64,000 bases of DNA. Source: Blasia pusilla. Its lineage: Eukaryota; Marchantiophyta; Marchantiopsida; Blasiales. The translations under genes and the position numbers were made by a program. The first letter of the stretch is position 1, and the number at the start of each line of letters is the position of its first letter. Where the stretch lies: assembly GCA_050084515.1 (NCBI GenBank), contig CM114271.1:19406001-19470000 (forward strand). The letters are read 5' to 3'. This document shows, piece after piece, positions 1-12,364 of the stretch. Under the pieces are notes generated by a model, which had not been told where the DNA came from, did not search any database, and saw nothing but the letters and a program-made list of their open reading frames with translations.

Positions 1-1018
1 AACTCCCATGAGCTAGGGGGTAGCGTTATGGCCTTAGATCAAAATACCATACGACACAATTTCCTCTCTCGAACCCTAAACGACAACCGCCATCAACCAT
101 CCGCTAGCACCCAAGTGAATGTGGAGAGAAGAAGTTCATCGCCACAAGAAACCATGTCCCCTTTGAATACCCATTCTTCTATTAAACACAAGAATCACAA
201 AACATCTTTCACCCCACAACGTTGAACGTACCGTCCGTCCGGTTGTCCTCCTCACGGATCCGTCACGTAGGAAGACTCCGATTCTTAAAGTTTGCAATCA
301 TTGCCTGGCAAAATCCCTACATGGGAGCTGCAGAGTGCAGACTGAATCCATCCGTAGGCCGTAGAGAGCTCGAAGAATTCTGTACAAACATGTTTCCAAC
401 CGCTCGCGCTCATGAAGCGTCATATCGTTCACTGATCACCTCCGCCCTATCTTCGTATTGCGCTCTCTCTCCCTCTCTCTCTCTCTGTGCGCGGTTCTTT
501 CTGTCGGGGCGGCAGATTGCTTGCATCAGAGCATATATGGTGGGATATTCATTTTCTTTTCTAAAAGTGGAGTGAGGAAATGCTTCATCCCTTGGAATCG
601 TTTCCGTCAGTGCCGTGATGAATCCGGTGGTTGGCCGGTCCACGAAACGTGTATTCCACAGGCGCGCCACTAACTCGTACTGATCACGGGGTTACGGATC
701 GTGGCAGAAGATCGTTTGCTGGTTCTCCTCGGGGCCGGTTCTGGCCTCTTGAGGTCTATTTCTTTGGCTCTCTATGCCCCGGGGCTCTTTTGTATCGTGA
801 TGGGTTTCCCATCCTCTTTCTGCATATAATTTATTTCCCCCTTTTGCTGGATGGATTGGATGGATGTGAAGCCCACAATCCAATGCCCGCTTGCTCGTTG
901 TTTGTACAGTCGGTATCGAAAATGTACATCGTGCGCGATCCTTTTTCTCGATCTTTAGCTCGTTACTGTTCACATGAGGACCGCCCCACTCCTCCCTCTT
1001 CGTCTCTCTCGTCCCCTC

Positions 1019-1050
<32 letters not shown>

Positions 1051-1684
1051 TTCTTTCTCTCTCACTAGGCTAGAGCTCGAGGCCTAGTCGCCTGCTCGAG
1101 TGCATTATGGAGAGTGGAGGACGATGTTCTGACGATTCCTGGTCGTGCAATCCGTAGATGGTGGGGTGGGGTGGGGTGGGGTGGGAGGAGGCTGGCAAGG
1201 AGGAAGCTACAGCTGACACTTGCACAGTTCTCACTCGATCCCTGAACTCGCAATTAAGCCATGGAAGCTGCCATCATCGAGCAATCAAACGTCGGCACTC
1301 AGTTCGAGTGACCACAGCCTAAGCAAAGGCAGGTGTCTCACAATCATCGGATGGAAACCGTATCTGCTGTCCAAGAATGGGGCCGGCCTAAGTCAATCAC
1401 GCATTGCCTAGATGAGACAATTCGGGAAGCTGTGGAGTCGTGGCGTGGCACACTTCCCAGCAATCGCCATTGAAGTAGTACATCACTTTCACGTGACTGT
1501 CAGTCTCTCTCTCTCTCTCTCTCACGGAACCTCAATTTTCGTACTGTTTAGAGATGGACAGAATTCCAAACTATAGTTTTCCTTCGCAGATTTTCAGGAC
1601 CTTGCAACTGTTTCGAAAGATGGAGCGATTTGCCACCTTTACCCAACCGACAATCATCTCAGACCACAGCTTTCGATCTTCCAC
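1..1684. other. Non-coding stretch with CT microsatellites and a G-rich tract
   Basis: No gene is recognised on either strand; the open frames are short and none shows a known motif. The stretch holds CT-rich simple repeats at about 462-486, 1,010-1,064 and 1,503-1,523. A run of GGGGT units lies at about 1,160-1,187. CT tracts are common in plant promoters and 5' leaders, so this could belong to the regulatory region of a gene outside the window, but nothing here proves it. Confidence 0.5.
1160..1187 (+). repeat. GGGGT pentanucleotide tract, possible G-quadruplex
   Basis: Four consecutive GGGGT units are followed by GGG, giving five G-runs of three or more with single-base spacers. That pattern meets the usual sequence rule for an intramolecular G-quadruplex. 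Whether it folds, or has any role, cannot be judged from sequence alone. Confidence 0.7.
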
Positions 1685-1820
1685 AGAATTGGCACTTTTG
1701 TGGAACGGAAAGCACGCTTTTGCCAATTTCATCCACTCACGATTATTGGGCTGACAGTGTGTCCACTTTTACGGGGCGCAAATCGTGCTTTTGCGAATTC
1801 CATCTACTCACAATTGTTGA
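1685..1820 (+). repeat. Degenerate tandem duplication, about 72 bp unit
   Basis: Two neighbouring segments share the order CACTTTT, a G-rich spacer, CTTTTGC, ATTC/TTC, CATC, ACTCAC and ATTGTTG/ATTATTG. The first starts near 1,692 and the second near 1,764. The copies differ at many positions, so the duplication is old. No coding function is apparent. Confidence 0.5.
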
Positions 1821-2312
1821 GCTCAGGCTCTTGCCCTTCACCCTGTTCCTGCCCGTCCCATCATTCCGCATCTGCTTGTAGCAGCTGTCAAGTCTTGGTC
1901 GGCCACTCATCGAGTCCTCCTCGCCATGGAATTTAACTCATCCGTTTCTTCCATTCTCTCCCGCTGGATTGTTCCCACTGACATGGAATCTTTTCAAGCA
2001 GTGTCAGTCATTTGGAACACGACATTCCCCACTAACTTTACGAAAAGTAGAACGAGACGCCGCCCACCTTACCAAACGCGTGTTTGCTTGCTTGGCTTTT
2101 GGAGACCCAGAGTCGTGGTCAATCATGGAGACGCACAATTCAGCCGCATGCAAATCCAATCTCAACCGAGATCGTCCAGCAGTCACACGTGAGCATCCGT
2201 CGACCCTACAACTCGGGACCATGTCACAAGCCGCAAGTCTGCAGCAGAACGCTTGGACAGTTCGAATTGTGATCGTGCCCAAGGTGCAATGACAATGATA
2301 ACTTTGCCGGCC

Positions 2313-2640
2313 CCCTTGTCTTTCATTGTGCTTCAAAAGCTGCATTCGATCGTGTTCACGGTGCGATCAGACGGACTACTTTGCAGGACCTTTTCTTTCG
2401 TCGCGCCTCAAAAAATGCCCCGTTCGATTATGCTCACGGTACAATCAGAAGGACCACTTTGTAGCCCTTTGTCGTCCATTGTGCTTCAAAAGCTTCATTC
2501 GGTTTTGCCCATGGTACAATCAGAAGGACCACTTTGCAGGCCCTTGTCATTCATTATGCTCCAAAAGCTCGATTCGGGTTGTGACCACAATGCAATCAGA
2601 AGGGCACCTTTGCAGGCCCTAGTTTTCAGAAGAATACGAC
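2313..2640 (+). repeat. Minisatellite of four ~75-bp units with an open frame
   Basis: Four imperfect units start near 2,330, 2,405, 2,483 and 2,558, so the spacing is 75, 78 and 75 bp, every step a multiple of three. Each unit contains a C-T-x-CAAAA element and a TCAGA(A/C)GGxCxACTTTG(C/T)AG element. The + strand frame running from about 2,253 to 2,744 stays open and encodes a 25-26 residue repeat with a recurring V-Q-S-E-G-P-L-C core. A second + frame is also open over most of the array, which weakens the coding case. I do not recognise the peptide. Confidence 0.6.
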
Positions 2641-2644
2641 CTCG

Positions 2645-4820
2645 TTCCAACGGCCGCAACGGGCTCTGCTTTCAGAAGGAACAAACCACCTCGAGGGACT
2701 CCACTGCAATTCCGATTCTCCTAAGACCCTACGAACTCTTTTGAAATCCAGATCTCCTACCCGGAGCAAAACTCTTCGCGCGAGATGCAGACCAGTCACT
2801 GCTTAGTGCTTCTGTATCCGATACAAGCACATTCGATGAAGATGCGCATTTCGCGGGTGCCCGCCTTCCGAAACAATCTCCCGGAGAAACGAAATTCATT
2901 CTTCCGCTGATCCCAATCCGTAGCACTGATGTTCGCCTCCTAACAAAACACCAGCCTCTGCCACGGTTGCTGTCGGATCGACCATATTGTTCTTCGTCGC
3001 TTCATATCGCATCTTTGGCTCCTCATCCATTTGCTCTTTTTTATCGCACGGAGTTCATGGTGCGCAGCCAACCTAAGGCCCACTGCGCCGAACATAGTTT
3101 CTGCGATTCGAGAGAGAACTGGGGAAGAGGAAATCAAGCTGTGGATTCAGGGAGTAGCCGCTTCGGACCCTAGGAGACCCATGTAACCGGTCGTCATAGA
3201 ACAAAGCGTACTCAGAAATCTCCAAGAATTGCATGAAGCTGATTTTGAAACCTCGTGCTCACCTACCAGCGCATCCATCGAGGGGCAGAGTGCGAGGGAT
3301 GAAAGCGGTGCGGTGCAATGCAACCAACGAGGCTTTCCGAGAGGGAAGTCCGAAATTGACGCTGTAGTAGACAGGCAAAACGAGATGCGATCGTTGACAG
3401 TTTCTTTTCCCGTTGACGTTAAATTTGAGGGACGCTGTCTGCATATTGTGGATGAAAATTAGGTCGTATGAATTACAAGGCAATTATGAGTTCATGAAAC
3501 TTCGATATACTCTCCCGCATGACTCCTCTGTTGTATCTTTGAACGCATCCCTGAGGATTAGCTGGAATGAGACAAGAGAGTTGTAGCATGTCGATCTTAC
3601 ATCAGTCCTTTTTCTTAAATACAGCCAATCGCGAGTCATAAATTCATAAAGGGCCACATGTCATCATCGGACATAAACTCAAAGTGTAGCGCTTTGAGGA
3701 GGATACTGCACTTTCATCGGCAGATTTCTCCCGTCCCAAGATGCACCAACTCTCTTCGCTTTTCGAGGAGATGGTCACTCGGAGGTTAGAATCTCCGTAG
3801 GGACTTTCAATTATGCAGTTCCTTTCTTAAAATACACTTGAGCCAATCCCGTCAGCATAGCCGTGCAGTTTTGGAATAAGACAAAGTCCCGATCCAAAAT
3901 CTCGGATGCATGAGCGTGGGGACCAAAATCGCTCTCCCAAAGTCGTCGCAGTGTGCCCTTCCTATCTACAACCATACCATAGTAAATAAGCCGAAGCTGC
4001 TGACCGTGTCGAGCAACTCTCGTTTCAAGTCCCCATCCTGGACCGATCTTCCATGAAAGTGGACACCTATAGTCTTATGTTTAGGGGAGAGAAAATCATT
4101 CAGTCCGTCCTTCCTTCCAGGTCCAGAAAACTGTGAGAATCTTTACCCATTCTGAATCTTCCGGGAAACTGTACAATCAGAGTTCGAGTTTAAGATAGAC
4201 CCAATCATTCTCCTCCTCTCCCACCCACACCTACCCCGGAATCTCGGTGAACTGTCTGTGGAAAGACACGAAGTTGAAGGCCAGACTCGAACACCACTTT
4301 CTTTCAAGTAGCGGGACCAGGATTCTCTGCAGAGTTGACAGCCCATCCCGACTTTTTAGGTGGCGAACCTTTCTAAGGCAACACGAGGACTCTCATGGGG
4401 CAATGGCTGCTTTCGAGCACCTTCGTAATCTGTTGCGTAGGGGTTAATCGAGTCTGTGTTTCCCACTGTTATTAGCACTGCCGAGTCTGCCAGGTGCCCT
4501 CGGCAGCAGTATGCGAGCTTTCGAAAGTCGAGCGCATATGGTGTGCGCACTTGCATGAATTTCTTTAGGAAGTTCATCTACAGATTCGTGACAGCAACTT
4601 GTGGATAAGAGACACTTTGCAGCCTACTTTTAGGACTGAAAATCTTCAATAGGCTTCTTCCCATCCGCACCCGAGGGCACCAGTCCCCGAAGCTTGAACC
4701 GAGATCACATGCATGGCCATACGACGAAGGAAATTTGTCTTACAGACCCTTCTAGCTAGGTTGATAATCCCCCGCCATGGGAAATAGAGGGGATGTTGAG
4801 TGATGAGTAGGGCTCATGCG
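2645..4820. other. No recognisable gene
   Basis: Both strands were read. The open frames are all below about 80 codons and carry no recognisable domain. The sequence is mid-GC and looks single-copy within the window. It could hold non-coding RNA or the untranslated part of a gene, but nothing supports a specific call. Confidence 0.4.
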
Positions 4821-4823
4821 GTA

Positions 4824-4918
4824 CAATTTGAAGTACTCTCTGCAGTTTGCACGAGTCAGCTGCAAACTGCAGAGAGTACGTCAAATTGCACCTGACTCGT
4901 GCAAATTGCAGAGAGTAC
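4824..4918. repeat. Foldback element with two overlapping inverted repeats
   Basis: Positions 4,824-4,851 and 4,861-4,888 form 28-bp inverted arms with one mismatch around a 9-nt loop; the inner 19 bp (4,833-4,851 with 4,861-4,879) pair perfectly. The segment 4,833-4,859 also pairs with 4,892-4,918 with one mismatch, and this second pairing includes the loop of the first. One left arm therefore has two competing partners. No terminal inverted repeats or target duplication typical of a MITE were identified around it. Confidence 0.8.
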
Positions 4919-5306
4919 CCTAGACAACAATCATGGACGCCACTGGGGACGAAGCAGAAAATAGAACAGCAATAGGAAGTCAGAACACGACCTTTGAGGT
5001 GGCAGCCCTACCTGAAAGGATCTGTTCCCAGGATCATGTGCCGTTTAGGAACCCAACCCACTGGATTCTTGTTCCTTCATCCTCAGGGTTCTGTTTCTGT
5101 TCGTTGAATTGAGGAACACGGGTGCTGCCGAGGTCTTGCGATGATCAAGACCTATTCTACTTTCAGTGTCTGACTTGACTGCGAGTACAAAAAAGGGCTG
5201 CACTAAATAAAGTTCATGCTTACCCACCAAGGAGAAACGATGTGCAAGTCTCAGACGAAGGCTGAGATTAAACGAAAGAGCTGTCGATACGAATTCTGCT
5301 CTTATC

Positions 5307-5729
5307 GTGGGCATCTTAACCCAACACTTTCATCTCCGAAATGGACATACAGTTTTTATTTCTTGCAGTAGCTCAAGCTCAGACTCTTCTGATTTCTTGC
5401 TAAAGATCCACATTGTCGGTAATAAAACCCTTCTGCAAAACGAAGAGACATGGGCTAAATGCCCATTGTTTCCGCTTCAGCCGGAATTACTTGAGCACAT
5501 TCTAATTTTCGGTTCATTATCTGTTTTGGCAAACGTCATTCTAGATACCCAACACAATTCAAGGCTGTTTACTCAAAAGCGTTTCTCAGTATATGCATTC
5601 AGTGAAATTCAAGGATGGCTGGTTGTATTCAAGCGTCCATCCTTTGTTCTAATCAATGATCATTCTACATATTCAATGCAATATTTCCAGGATGATGGAG
5701 TGAAATTGAGCCTTAGCCAAGGGCCATAA
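5307..5729 (+). CDS. Unrecognised 140-codon open frame
   Basis: This is one of the longer open frames in the left third of the window. It has a serine-rich stretch near residues 20-28 followed by mixed hydrophobic sequence. The frame opens with a non-ATG codon, and I see no signal peptide, zinc ligands or other domain signature. Its length is compatible with chance in sequence of this composition, and it could also be an exon. I give no function. Confidence 0.12.
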   Translation: MGILTQHFHLRNGHTVFISCSSSSSDSSDFLLKIHIVGNKTLLQNEETWAKCPLFPLQPELLEHILIFGSLSVLANVILDTQHNSRLFTQKRFSVYAFSEIQGWLVVFKRPSFVLINDHSTYSMQYFQDDGVKLSLSQGP

Positions 5730-8700
5730 ACCTCACCGAGGATATTCTCACGTGAAGAGCCTGGATATTGTCATCTTTGCAAAGTGCTCCAGAGATCATG
5801 CAGTGTGATAACCTTGTGCTGTCACATATGTCTTGATTTTAAAATCGTTAGGGGCAACAGCTGCAACCCAAAGTAGTTTCGCAACTTTCTTTTGTTCGCT
5901 TGTTGTCTCATGCAGCATCGAGATTGTCGAAGAACGTTTGGTAGCCCGAGATAGGATAGAGCAACATGAAACTTGAGGAAACATACAGGTGCATTTCAAA
6001 CATAAAAGTGAAGGAGACAAAGGCAATAAAGCCAACGGAAAAAAGGTGGAACTAGTTGAACTGATCAAAGATGGAAAGCATGTGCAGATCTAGAAGCGAA
6101 AATCGAAGAGATCGGCTAAAAGCTGAAGCGATTCTAAGGAAGAAACCAATGGAAAACTTTGAGGTTGGATATATGTCAAACTCTTTGCATGGTATCTACA
6201 CTCTTCCCAACCCTCCTGGAGAACGGATAAAAGCGAAGGGTTCTGTCATGATATCGGACGATGGGAGTCAACTGAGGATCAAAATGCCCTAAGTTATTGA
6301 CTTGTCAGAAAGTTTGCGCTTGATTCTGCTTCAATTTTCGCTACTTCCGTCCAACAGATGTCTGGTCCCATCAATCTTCTAGATCCCGGCTCATTCTACT
6401 TGTCATCCGACCATTCCTTTGACTTTTCTTGCCCCTTTCCTTGGATAAAACAAAATCTCATTGCCACCGGATCCACCTTAAACTCCACTGCTTTATAATC
6501 TCTCACATCCATCTTACGAAGTTACACAGAAGAATCCCAGATCTTTCATTCACTCTCCTATCAGATTCTCCTGTCTTAAAATGCTTTCTTCCTTCGACAT
6601 GGTAGACCTAAACTTGCATAAGGTCTTCGATACCCCCTTCTCACATCCAAGAGCAGTCCCAGCTCCAGGGAGTGAAATGACTCATGCTCCAGAGGGGAAC
6701 GGAGTGTGAGGGTACCAGTGGCTTTACTCCCGAGTTAATACTTGGGAAAAACCCAGCACCTTCATGGAGAATCACTATGAAGATTCCAAGTCTAGAAGCT
6801 TGAAATCTAGTCGTGATTGCACGCAAATTGCCCGACTCATGCACGGCACAGAAACATAAATTATTTTCCATGTGATCATACTGATCGGTATACCATCAGT
6901 ATGGTAAGAAGAACTCACATAAGAATTTCTCTCCGCTTACGTGGTGCTTTCTTCACTTCTTCCTCCTGCATCTATGCCAGCCACTCTCACCTTCAAATCA
7001 AAACTCGGGATGTATGGCCACAAGGCCAAGACGGACACTATTCTCGTGTTTGGATGAGAAATCTTATTCCAAGACATCGATCTGCAAGCCCACACAGGTA
7101 AAGGACCTGATGCAATTCGAATGATGGACAAACCTATACTATGAATGTCGATTCATGGAGCAAAAATTTTGCCCACCTACAAACAAATAAGTCGACAGTA
7201 CAGTAAGCTTGACTACGTGTCCCAAGAAGAGCATGACGACGGCGCCGCAATTATACACCCACCAGCATTGTCTCTGTCATTCATTTCCCCCCTGCCTAAT
7301 CTCTATCACCTATTCCGAGTAAACACAAAGTGTTGCTATTGCTGCGACACTTTCTGAGACGTAAACGCAGATATGTGGTCAAGCACTCTCCGAGTATGGA
7401 CGCTGTTTCTTTACGTCTACACAGTGAATCGATGCGGCACAGCTTTCCAACTGTAGACTTACCCAACTAAAATTCTTGACCCCACCTGGCCCACAGAACG
7501 TTATCCGAGCTTTCCAACAAGATTTTAGTACAGGGGAAGCAAACAAATTCTGATAATTCCTATGAATGTTCAGATCTTCGGAATCAAAGATCAGCTTTCT
7601 TCGAGAGCTTTCAAGAAACCGACAGAAGAACTGGAAGCTGAACTATCCGAACCATCTGCATCATCTGAAAGGTCTGCTACAATCAATTTCAGACCACTTT
7701 CTTTCCTACCCGAGGAAGAAGGGGGAGAAGAGACTTTTCTCGTCTTTATGCGTTAAGCCGAACACGCAGTACTAGTAACAATGCGTCTTCTTCAGGCATT
7801 TTAGCGCAGAAATGTGCAGCCATGTGCGGACACGGGAAAGAATCTATCTCCACATTTATTAGATTGGAGAGGACAAACGCAACAAGAGATAGGAAAGAAT
7901 TCCAAGAGCTTCACAGGTGTGCCAGGTCATCCTGAAATGTGGCCGAGACACATTAAATGCCAAGGTTTTCAGAGATACACCCAATCCAAACTAAAGCATG
8001 AAAAGGCAACGCTACCATGAACCAAATCACCAGCCTGCGTGTAAAAAGCTGTTCATGGTAACCTTTGAAGTTCAGTGGAACCTACCAGCGTAGCGATCAG
8101 AGAGTTCCAATCAAGAAATTTAAACAGTCTAATTGTGGATGCACCGTGGTGAAGCTCCCGTGTCTCATCCTTTACAGCAATCTAACTTCTCACATTTCCC
8201 TGTCGACTTCGCGGGCTCGGGATATCTCTCGGGGAACAGAGGAGATGAAACAGCAAATGGCATCTTCAGATCTGTTCATATACCTCAATCCAACCGCAAC
8301 AGAGGGCATAAGCGCACTCTTACATAACAAGTCAACAGGGATCATATGAAACAGCGAAATCCATTTCTGTAAATTAAACTCTAGCCACGGGGATAGATAG
8401 AGAGCAAACCACATGGCACATCCGGATACAACCACAAACAGACAGAGAAAGCGAAAATAGACCGAGAAGGTGCGCTTTTCACGGATAAAGACAAACGAAG
8501 AGAAAAAGAAACGGAGTGGAGAATACTGTCTAGATATATGTACACGTCAATCTAACCACGGAGAGATTGCACAAGAAGACCGAAATTGAGGTGGAAATCT
8601 ACAGTAAAGACTCCATTCTAATCATCGACGCGGGAAAAGTACATTGCACATGCCGACAACCAGACGACATGGAACAGAGGCCAGGCATGAAACTCACAAG

Positions 8701-9850
8701 AAGACAACCACACAAGAGTGACCCGAGAAATGAGCATTAATGACTTCTTTCTAATCATAGAAGCTAGACGGCGCATTTGCACAAAAAGACAAAGCAGACG
8801 ACATGGAACGAATGTCCTAGTCCAACATGCATCACAGTCAACAATCTGCACAAAAAGCAATAATCACACAAATCGTTTCACGATCGTCAGTTTTCGGAAC
8901 TGATGCTCTCTTCCATCCACTTCACCGGACATTCCTCATCGTTCAACATCTTCGTTTACTCTCTTTCATAAAACCAGAGTTGATGCTGCGAATCATGAGG
9001 TGACCCTCGTCATCGCTCTCCATCTGCTTATTTTAAACCTTAATGCGACAAGAGCTGAGGGGACGCGCTAAATTTGAAATAAAATGTACCAAAATATATA
9101 AAAAAACTATTGGAAGAGTCCAGACTTATTTTAACTAGACGATGCACAGGGTCCGAGGACATATGTCATAGTTCCTCGTCGTTTTGGTTTTTTTAAACCT
9201 CTACAGAGATCATAGCTTGGGGGAAGCACTAAATATGAAAAAGAGATACTTAAAAAATAAAGGCAGTAAACAAAAGTTATTGATAGGCGAGAATCGAATG
9301 TGAACACATAGGGCCCACGAAAAAAGGGGGTTCCACGTTTCATGGTGCCCGCAATAATGTTCTTGAGCTCAATTTGCTAAAGAGTTTCTTGTAGTTCCTT
9401 TTACTCCATAGTCATTCACATTTCTTCATGAAAGTTTAATGAGCTTCTAAAGAGGGTTTCCCACTTTCTTTTCAATTAAGCTTGTTGTGGACTTGGTTGT
9501 GAGACCCCCCCACCCAATTAGTACACTTACAAACCACCGACATATTGCCTCCACTATGCAATTGAGAACGGTTATTTTAGTACAAATGCATAGTATTCAT
9601 CTACCACTCGCAAGATACTCACAACAAACGAGTAACCATACATGTACATTGCAAGTCTTTTGTGAGTAAGTTGCAATTGTGCTTTTGCACTTAGGTTTAC
9701 CTTAAGTCCTCTAGCTCCACGTTCTACCTCAATCCATTGTTGTCGACCCACACACATGAACGTTTTTTGGTAGATGTCCATCAACTCCCTCTCCAGGATG
9801 ACCCACCTGGACTATACGTCACATCGAGAAGATGTGATCACTTGTATATC
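5730..9850. other. No recognisable gene
   Basis: Only short open frames occur and none matches a family I know. The composition drifts AT-rich towards 9-9.5 kb, with a few short phrase repeats such as AGACGACATGGAAC near 8,660 and 8,795. Nothing is annotated beyond this. Confidence 0.4.
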
Positions 9851-9861
9851 AAGTTGGAATG

Positions 9862-9988
9862 TTGTGCGCCTACTCCTCCTTAACGTCAATCTCAGTTATT
9901 GTTGAAGTGTACGTTCAGTAGGTATCGTGCGCCTACTCCCCTTGAACATCAATCTCTAGTGTTGTTGAAGCGTAGATTCAGTAGGACA
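9862..9988 (+). repeat. Tandem pair of 63-bp units
   Basis: Two adjacent units both begin GTGCGCCTACTCC and end GTTCAGTAGG or ATTCAGTAGG, starting near 9,864 and 9,927. They share most positions between, including a TTGTTGAAG block. They sit just left of a larger direct repeat, so they may belong to the same degenerate mobile element. No open frame is associated. Confidence 0.65.
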
Positions 9989-10009
9989 CGCTATCACTGC
10001 GGATCTACA

Positions 10010-11250
10010 CCCAAACACACTCATGTTAGTCTGGTCCGGGTTAATCAACCTTCCAACCCACCGAGTTCTCAACTCGGCACTTCATCAAGCTCAACCTTCC
10101 TAGTTCCTCACTTACCAACACGGCCAAGTCTTTCGAGACTTGGGACAAACTTTGTGGAGAGTCTAAGCACCCTAAACGGCGTTCGCACGTTTGGCGGTCC
10201 CAACTATCCAATGGTCCTCGAATGAGCCCCTAACCGAGACCGACTTAAATGAGTCGCGGGTTGGAATCCATGAGTGATCTTCAAAATCCACTCCATCAGA
10301 CTTGGTTTGGGTTCCGAATCCCAACGCCAAACTCTAGATCCATTTGGTCCCCTTGGTTTGCCCAATGGCGCCCCAAACAAGGATTCAAGTCCCAAGCCCT
10401 CTTGGAGACCTTCCTCCTTACTAGAACTTCAGAGATTATCCAACCTTCCCCTATCTTTTGGGAAGAGACTTTGAGGCCCCTCTTTTGATCCTCTCGTAAG
10501 GCCTCAACCGAACTCCCCGTATAGTTATTTTTGGGAAATTTTTCATCCTCTACTTGTGCATTTGCTAAGATCTTCAGTACGTTGGAACCGGCTTTGCATA
10601 AGCTTTCCAATAGCTTTTTACTACTCCCAAACTCATCTTGAGACTAAAATTCATGGTCCAAAATACCATAAAACCCCCAAACGCTAGTCCGTTCCAAATC
10701 CGGTTCTCACCTCTTTGGCAACCTCTCTACCTGGACTCGAATCCTCTCCAGTCTTGATTCACGTTCCCTAGTCGTGACCATAAATGCATGAAATGCTCAA
10801 CCTTCTTTACGTCTCATATCTTGTGCTCCTTCAAGAGATCTCTCCAACGTGCAAACCATCCTAGCATGAGCCCATTAGAGTTTTGATGTTATGTTTGCCG
10901 CTCATTTGGCTATGAGGGTCGCAACAATAGGTCATACTCTCCTTATTGATTTGCACCCGAAAACACTTCAGTTTGCCATTGTTTGGATCAACCAGTTTCA
11001 CATCTCCTAAGTCCCAGCCTCAAGCTATTCTTCAAGCTATCTAAGGAGGGTCATATACTGTCCTACACCCTCACTCTCTAACACAAGCAAGTCCTTCAAG
11101 ACTTGGGATAGAATCCCTGATAGTCTAAGAACCTAAAACCGTATTACGGCATCTGGCGGTCCCAACTGCCCAATGGACCTCGATTGAGTCTCTAGCTGGA
11201 CCCAATATGTGAGTCAATGTCCAAGGTTGATATCCATAATTGATCTCCTT
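10010..11250 (+). repeat. Old direct repeats about 960 bp apart
   Basis: The segment around 10,105-10,285 recurs around 11,070-11,245. Shared blocks include CAAGTC(T/C)TTC(G/A)AGACTTGGGA, a TCTAAG(C/A)ACC block, GGCGGTCCCAACT and CCAATGG(T/A)CCTCGA. The identity is patchy. The arrangement could be two decayed long terminal repeats, or a tandem duplication of a 960-bp unit. No reverse transcriptase, gag or integrase signature lies between them, so an autonomous element is not supported. Confidence 0.45.
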
Positions 11251-11300
11251 GGACTTGGCTTAGTGTCCACAACCTGAAGCCAACCTCTCAATCCATCTTG

Positions 11301-11690
11301 TGTGTTGTGCACATACACATCGCTAGCCATATCCACACTACACAACACCAATCTTCCTAAAATATTAGTGGATCCATACACATACAAGAAATGAATCCAT
11401 CCATGTACATCAAAATAACACAACAAAATTTGAGTAAAAATGGCTCAGACGGCCAATTCCACTGTCAAATCTACATCGGCATATGGAGCCACATCCACTC
11501 TCTACTATGAGGGAATTCGGACACTAGCACCCTAGTTCCTACTACACACAAAGCAACAGAGGTGCTCTAAAGGCCCATATGAGAAAGATGGTTTGGTAAG
11601 ACCATCTCTCCCTCTCTTATAGCCTTCGAAAGAGCCAAAAGGCTCTTCCCCCAAAAATATCCTTCAAACGGTAACCTGCATGCACATATT
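11301..11690 (-). repeat. Inverted terminal-repeat fragment of the copy A subfamily
   Basis: The reverse complement of this stretch aligns in order with about 27,314-27,704, the distal part of module R plus module A at the 3' end of copy A. Shared landmarks are GGTTACC, GGGGAAGAGCCTTTTGGCTCTT, CTATA(T)AAGAGAGG, CCATCTTTCTCAT, the ACTAGGGTGCTAG block and the GATGTGTATGTGCACAACACA-like end. It directly abuts the 5'-truncated coding part of copy A but lies in the opposite orientation. It therefore belongs to another member of the family, or marks an inversion. Confidence 0.75.
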
Positions 11691-11777
11691 ATTGAGTTTA
11701 TGCATTGTTTAGCGTTGGGGTTACGGAAGGCTGACATTGAGCCTTGTCCCTTCTAGATACAGACCTCGATTGGGGGC

Positions 11778-12215
11778 ATGTCACCCACGCAGTATATGAT
11801 TCGACAGGAGATAGTTGTTAGAGTCCAGCCAGAGCATGCGACGGATAGTGCTATGGTGCACACACGTGCGATTACGACATCAGTTGAGTCATACGATGTG
11901 TTGTTATATCCCCTAGGATTCATCCTTGACTTCTGGGAGGAGACCGTTGCTTATCGGCCAGGGAGGCGTTTAGGTGACGGCCGGATGAGTCAGCTATCTG
12001 TGCAGTTTGCAAGACGAGGAGGTCGATCACGAGACAAGTCTGTGACCACGTTGGCAACTTTCACACGTAGTGTTAGCTGGCCAGGAGAGTTGTTGGAGGG
12101 GAACGCACAAGCGGAGGATTTCCGAGTAGTGGATAGTCCCACGGAGAGACAGGCCATGGCAGGTGTCTCTTCCCATGTTGGCGAGACCCCTTCACCTTTG
12201 TGGGGTACGACTTGA
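11778..12215 (+). pseudogene. Copy A protease C-terminal part and linker
   Basis: This 145-codon open stretch aligns with copy C (about 44,590-45,000) and copy B (about 20,560-20,990). Shared motifs are Q-Y-x-I-R-Q-E, R-A-(I/K)-(I/T), V-E-S-Y-D-V-L, a G-F-x-L-D-(F/Y)-W-E-E block and L-S-V-Q-F. In the family this follows the D-S-G-A protease motif and precedes the methyltransferase. The catalytic motif itself is absent here, because the copy starts downstream of it. The V-L-x-G-x-x-x-L-Y-P-x-G-F-x-x-D-x-W block looks like the end of a retroviral-type protease fold followed by a conserved extension. Confidence 0.7.
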
Positions 12216-12364
12216 GAGATACATAGGAGTGTCGACGATATCGTGAGGCACGCGTGGAGTCATGCCTTTATCTCGGAGCAGCGAGAGTCAAATGGTGATC
12301 GGGCCCCTGAAGTGGAGACGTTGAACCTAGGATACCACACCCGTTGTATGGCAGTGTCCAGAGG

